From: an uncultured Flammeovirgaceae bacterium
Lineage (GTDB): Bacteria > Bacteroidota > Bacteroidia > Cytophagales > Cyclobacteriaceae
Direction: 5' to 3'
DNA: 17,791 nucleotides
Assembly (NCBI GenBank): GCA_946480685.1
Contig: CAMLLI010000005.1
Location: forward strand, 1-17,791
Part shown: positions 15,201 through 17,791 of the stretch, piece by piece
Layout of the letters: every line of letters starts with the position of its first letter
How positions within the stretch are numbered: the stretch's first letter is position 1
Position numbers and translations under genes: made by a program
Notes under the pieces: generated by a model
Databases searched by the model: none
What the model saw: the letters and a program-made list of their open reading frames with translations, nothing else
What the model was told of the DNA's origin: nothing

Positions 15201-17791
15201 TGGTACCATACTGCGCTGAGACAGCGATCTGACCGTTTGCCAAACCGTTGCAGGTAATATTGAATCGTGGGTCAGTTGTCTCAATCGGATCAACGGTAAG
15301 CTGTGGCGTAGGGCGCACATCGAATGTTACCGTAGCATCTTTATAGCATCCACTGGTTGCGGCCGGATTGAGAACACGTACATATACCGGCAACGCATCG
15401 GTAAGGGTATAGGCTGTAATTTGCGCAGGAGGAATCTGTGATCCTGCAAAATCATTCTCATCGGTAAACCAGGTATAGGTTACACCCGGTTCAGTGCTGA
15501 CCTGCGTATGATACGAAGTAAGATCTTTAACAACTGTATTACCTCCATATCCATCCGAACATGCTGTCTCATTCAGCGGACTTGTTATAGCCGGTGATGG
15601 TCTTACTGTAACCGTAATATACTCTGCAGGCCCGCTACATACGGGTGACGAAGATGGATTGGTTGCCCGCACTTCATATACCACGCTGCCTACCATGAGA
15701 CTGTTGTTTACAAGTTTGTCGGTAATAACGTTGGTTGTTGAACCAGTAGCTCCGGTTATATTTCCATTTACCTGAGACACAGTCCAGACAAAGGTTGCGT
15801 TGTTAACGTTCACGGATGTGAGCGGTATATTTAATACATCGCCACTACATACCGGAGGCAACGCAACCGGTGTTACCAGCGGCTTACGCTGAATCGTTAT
15901 CACCACCGGCACAGCGGGATTTCCGTAACAACCCGTAGTAGAATTATAGGGACGAATGTTATAGGTTACCGTTGCATCGCTGCCAGTAATATTTTCCCAG
16001 CGGTGGTTATAAATAATATCCGGATTATATAGTGTTGCTCCGGTTGGCGGTAGTGGTGTGAGCGGTGTCAGTACTGCGGCATTATATACTATAGATTCGA
16101 TGACAAATTTATCAGCCGGTAAAAATCCGATGGCTGACTTCAACGTAACTTCTATCGGACTATCGCTACATACTGCTTTGCCTAGTGTTACATCCATCAC
16201 AGGCTCCGCTTTTATATCCAGCGTTATACTCTTCTCCTCCCCTACGCAACCTACAGCACTGATCGGCTTGACGCGGTATAACAAAGACAGAACCGGTGCG
16301 ATGGTTTGATTCTTATAGCTGTCATTTGTAATACCGGTTGGCGCCAGTACCCCTTGCGTTGGTCCGCTCACGGGAGTTATACCCGGCAATACAGCGGGAA
16401 CCTGCACATCAAATGTTGTCGCTACCACAGGACTGGTTGCATTCTCTGAAAGTATAATTCCGGTAACATCACCACTACAAATGGATGTTGTTCCATTATC
16501 CATCGTTGGTCGCTTATTCACAGCCACCGGAATTTGTGTCGGGGGTCCGGTACATCCGGAGGCATTGCTTTCGGATACTTTTACAAATACATCTTCACTC
16601 AGGAATTGTATCTGTACAACACCTGTGGTTTGTCCATCGGCTACTATACCACCACCGGGTAAACCATCGCTTTGCTTTAATACTTGCCAGTTGTAAGTTG
16701 AACTACCAGTGTTGTTCGGAGAAACTGAGAACTGATATATACCGTTCTCGCATATATCTACGTTAGGCGGAACAATCGAATATCCCTGTGGGTCATCGGA
16801 TACCTGGATCGTTTTGGTAACAACATTACTCTCGCACCCGTTAACCGTTACTTTCACCGACAGATCATCGGACACAGCATTCGGGAAGCTCAACAGTATA
16901 TAAAAGTCATTCGCACCACCACCACCGAGGTATTGAAACGTAGGCGGATAGGTCCATGTATAGGTTGCGCCTGCGATTTGTCCTACGCGGTATAATTCGG
17001 ATCCATTCTTACACGGATCTTCTTTACCGGTAATCACCGGGTCAGCCGGCAATGGCTTCACAATCAGATTTACCTGCACAACATTGACGCAACCGGTGTG
17101 TATATTTTCAACACGCGCGAAATATATAGTATTCGCTGTAATGTCTATATCTCCCGGACTGGCCAGCGGGTTAACCGCACCTTCGGCATCCAATTGCGAA
17201 CTATACCAGGTAATGGTACGATCGGCTGCCGGTAATGCGGTGATCTCGTCTCCTACCAAAGCGAGTGTAAGATCGATGTCATCCACACGACCCGTTCCTG
17301 CCGGAGCCTCTTCACAGAAGTAAAAACTTTTCGCCATTACCACAGGCTTCGGATTTACCGTAAAGTTTACTTCCTGCAGTGTATGGCAATTCAGCGGAGC
17401 CGTGGTTATATCTATTACCCGTACAAAGAGTTTATCGCCATCGTGAACATCCACTGTTGTTATCGGGTTGATATCGTTTACCTGATCAAATGCATTCGCA
17501 TACCACTTCACTGTTCGGTCGGCAGGAGCAGCGGCACCTATAATGGCTGCATCATATACAGAGAGCGTAACATTTGTAGCGGTTAATGTACCGGCCACAG
17601 TTTCACAAAGATCACTTGGTACAGGATCGTTAGCTTCCGGCAATGGATTTACCGTAACGATTACATCATTGGTTGTAGCGGCACAAGAACCATTGGGCGG
17701 TGTCGCGAGACTCCCCATGGCGCTATATACAGTCCACGTAAACGTTGTTGTGGCCGTGAGACCTGTAACCGTTGTTGTCTCATCATTTATA
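12226..17791 (-). CDS. giant multidomain surface protein with type IX (CHU_C) sorting domain, 5'-truncated
   Basis: The reading frame runs from the stop at 12226 to the right edge without interruption, giving more than 1850 residues; the start codon, signal peptide and N-terminus lie outside. An internal ATG at 17718 is not the start, because the open frame continues upstream with matching Ig-like sequence (TTTFTWTVYSA). From N to C: Ig-like repeats with NPLP linkers; several PKD-like modules each opening with a Cys-Ser-Gly or Cys-Ser-Asp motif; three SprB-type repeats; four PKD-type modules (WNDGSPE, WNFGTAS, WTLKDKAG, WDFNDGTT); and a C-terminal gliding-motility-associated domain. The sequence is rich in Thr, Val and Pro with regularly placed cysteines, as expected for an extracellular fibre. 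Such proteins cross the outer membrane by the type IX system and serve in adhesion, gliding or matrix formation. The exact ligand is unknown. The PorP/SprF-like gene follows at once. Confidence 0.94.
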   Translation of the reverse strand, partial: INDETTTVTGLTATTTFTWTVYSAMGSLATPPNGSCAATTNDVIVTVNPLPEANDPVPSDLCETVAGTLTATNVTLSVYDAAIIGAAAPADRTVKWYANAFDQVNDINPITTVDVHDGDKLFVRVIDITTAPLNCHTLQEVNFTVNPKPVVMAKSFYFCEEAPAGTGRVDDIDLTLALVGDEITALPAADRTITWYSSQLDAEGAVNPLASPGDIDITANTIYFARVENIHTGCVNVVQVNLIVKPLPADPVITGKEDPCKNGSELYRVGQIAGATYTWTYPPTFQYLGGGGANDFYILLSFPNAVSDDLSVKVTVNGCESNVVTKTIQVSDDPQGYSIVPPNVDICENGIYQFSVSPNNTGSSTYNWQVLKQSDGLPGGGIVADGQTTGVVQIQFLSEDVFVKVSESNASGCTGPPTQIPVAVNKRPTMDNGTTSICSGDVTGIILSENATSPVVATTFDVQVPAVLPGITPVSGPTQGVLAPTGITNDSYKNQTIAPVLSLLYRVKPISAVGCVGEEKSITLDIKAEPVMDVTLGKAVCSDSPIEVTLKSAIGFLPADKFVIESIVYNAAVLTPLTPLPPTGATLYNPDIIYNHRWENITGSDATVTYNIRPYNSTTGCYGNPAVPVVITIQRKPLVTPVALPPVCSGDVLNIPLTSVNVNNATFVWTVSQVNGNITGATGSTTNVITDKLVNNSLMVGSVVYEVRATNPSSSPVCSGPAEYITVTVRPSPAITSPLNETACSDGYGGNTVVKDLTSYHTQVSTEPGVTYTWFTDENDFAGSQIPPAQITAYTLTDALPVYVRVLNPAATSGCYKDATVTFDVRPTPQLTVDPIETTDPRFNITCNGLANGQIAVSAQYGTNHTFSKDGTTFVPAVLFSNLGAGNYVIYTRNAEGCRDSAPVSIIQPDPIVAGTPSVVDVSCFNDPAPDGEIHIAATGGTSAGGGDPLIFSLLQDSNVPYDAVNERFIGLRATTYTVRIEDKNGCTLYVPNIVVDQPDDIAFTIDITSDYNGYDVSCAGQSDGEISVDIANITGGNPGYTYVLDQDPLNLSGSTDGSFQGLSANILYTVTVTDTKGCQKTSLPELLIDPIPLFAGVVGFDKDICEGADPTAFQELSQPFGGIGNYVYRWEESADNISYVPAAGVNNSSTYDPPPLTDLMYYRRVVASGTCAEDITDVVKVVVHTLPQATLTAPNEVCENGFFTLDFKFTNGQAPYFFDYSDGTTTYSLVGGEDRPVPVLNYTDTKTFTLTHLKDFYGCEPVSYPQPVTVKMINMNTSFTIAPATPQCSGGEYTFTWTVNPDVEYVWTWNDGSPEEVIPAIPGPASPVVMQVKHIFTSANVGGNTVIPVTLTARSTTVAACVKQSVAQNITIYPNIFINVAPDRTQICSGEKVKFVNSTVGGSVHRWFYRTQGGDPNEVREERTFATAASQEYTLTNTTSQTVVYEIVYQVTNGSCSDEIVMPVTVYRSMVADFNATSITSYTGGQAFADFLNTSLPANDPDFRYEWNFGTASSPTTFDGYTPPQIRYTAIGEKDVHLVVTNKSAEAAGLSCFKNKTLRIEVLLPPLVASFKYTPQATCFPAAITITENNATGDLYEWTLKDKAGNTLVITNETLPVFKVAAPGEYTIFLKTTNSITGQTAESDNRNTPIQIMDNPYAAFEVVPDSVVFVPDETGIQMRNNTLRANNYLWDFNDGTTSTDFQPEHHYQLAGNYLIMLSASHNYGPKDFDGDGIVDGDLICYDTATQVIIAKKGGRIRIPNAFTPNITGPNGGYSDGLFNDVFRPIMDGVEEFQMQIFDRWGNLIFESNDKNQGWDGYDKNGRLLPAGVYVYKIVMRLSDDQRTTQLGDVTLIR
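12229..12525 (-). other. CHU_C / gliding-motility-associated C-terminal sorting domain
   Basis: The last 99 codons of the surface protein encode RIRIPNAFTPN, then FNDVFRP, FQMQIFDRWGNLIFES, GWDGYDKNGRLLPAGVYVY and an end in GDVTLIR. This is the type B sorting signal of the type IX secretion system, recognisable by the IPNAFTPN opening, the IFDRWG core and the GWDG-x-LPAGVYVY hairpin. It marks the protein for export through the outer membrane and surface attachment. Confidence 0.95.
12630..13930 (-). other. block of four PKD-type modules in the surface protein
   Basis: Four consecutive beta-sandwich modules can be picked out by their W-x-[FLW]-[ND] core and aromatic-rich ends: one near 13735-13930 (VWTWNDGSPEE), one near 13160-13380 (YEWNFGTASSP, then DVHLVVTN), one near 12890-13085 (YEWTLKDKAGN, then YTIFLKTTN) and one near 12630-12820 (YLWDFNDGTTSTDFQPEHHY, then YLIMLSAS). 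The last is the closest to the PKD consensus. They probably act as stiff extracellular spacers. Boundaries are approximate. Confidence 0.75.
14515..15260 (-). repeat. three SprB-type repeats in the surface protein
   Basis: Three diverged repeats follow each other, each with a Cys near the start, a D/N-G-[EQ]-I core, a central hydrophobic Y/F strand and a closing [DN]-x-x-GC. They read ITCNGLANGQIAVSA to NAEGC (about 15060-15260), VSCFNDPAPDGEIHI to DKNGC (about 14795-15035), and VSCAGQSDGEISVDI to DTKGC (about 14515-14748). This is the SprB repeat known from the F. johnsoniae gliding adhesin. The paired cysteines may form a disulfide in each unit. Confidence 0.8.
17059..17649 (-). repeat. two tandem Ig-like units of 98 and 99 residues
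   Basis: The linker NPLP/NPKP/KPLP occurs at 17638-17649, 17344-17355 and 17047-17058, splitting the protein into units of 98 and 99 codons. The units share ADRTVKWY versus ADRTITWY at an offset of exactly 297 bases, an NP motif after it, and a closing FVRV or FARV strand followed by a Cys. The DNA has diverged, so this is an old duplication rather than a recent tandem repeat. Confidence 0.7.

Noticed and set aside
17716..17718. ATG as the start of the surface-protein gene
   Set aside because: The frame stays open to the window edge and the upstream codons encode Ig-like sequence (TTTFTWTVYSA). No signal peptide follows this ATG, so it is internal.
1..17791. Search for a CRISPR array, insertion sequence, integrase or other defence or mobile system
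   Set aside because: No regular spaced direct repeats, terminal inverted repeats, transposase or integrase motifs, and no tRNA gene that could serve as an attachment site were seen.

Overview
The window looks like chromosomal DNA from a member of the Bacteroidota, probably an environmental Cytophagales-type bacterium. The signs are a giant cell-surface protein ending in a gliding-motility-associated (CHU_C, type IX secretion type B) sorting domain, a PorP/SprF-family partner directly behind it, SprB-type repeats, a fused ABC-permease/M1-peptidase gene, start codons without Shine-Dalgarno sequences, and one good match to the Bacteroidota -7 box (TAnnTTTG). Genus-level placement is not possible from this sequence alone. 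No tRNA, rRNA, CRISPR array, insertion sequence or phage gene was seen, and no gene-free stretch exceeds about 210 bases.

Left part (1-7743, plus strand). The window opens in the last 43 codons of a protein with a LysR-regulator-like C-terminus. Then comes leuS (leucyl-tRNA synthetase), closed by a strong intrinsic terminator. Next is a two-gene ABC unit: an ATPase, and 21 bases later a 1208-residue protein made of two ABC-2-type permease halves, one extra membrane segment and an M1-type zinc metallopeptidase domain. A terminator follows.

Middle part (7889-11125, plus strand). purC (SAICAR synthetase), a small STAS-domain protein, rnz (ribonuclease Z) and a VUT/YhhQ-type queuosine-precursor transporter run in one direction. 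A terminator-like hairpin lies just ahead of the rnz start codon, so the four genes are probably not a simple operon. rnz and the transporter are close together and both relate to tRNA (3'-end maturation and the queuosine modification).

Right part (11167-17791, minus strand). A two-gene unit converges on the transporter: a multidomain surface protein of more than 1850 residues whose N-terminus lies beyond the right edge, then, six bases downstream, a PorP/SprF-like outer-membrane protein. Such pairs are typical type IX secretion cargo plus outer-membrane anchor or accessory protein. Most of the window is ordinary housekeeping DNA. The parts most worth a second look are the permease-peptidase fusion with its visible internal duplication, the surface protein/PorP pair with a G7 tract just before the sorting domain, and the hairpin in front of rnz.
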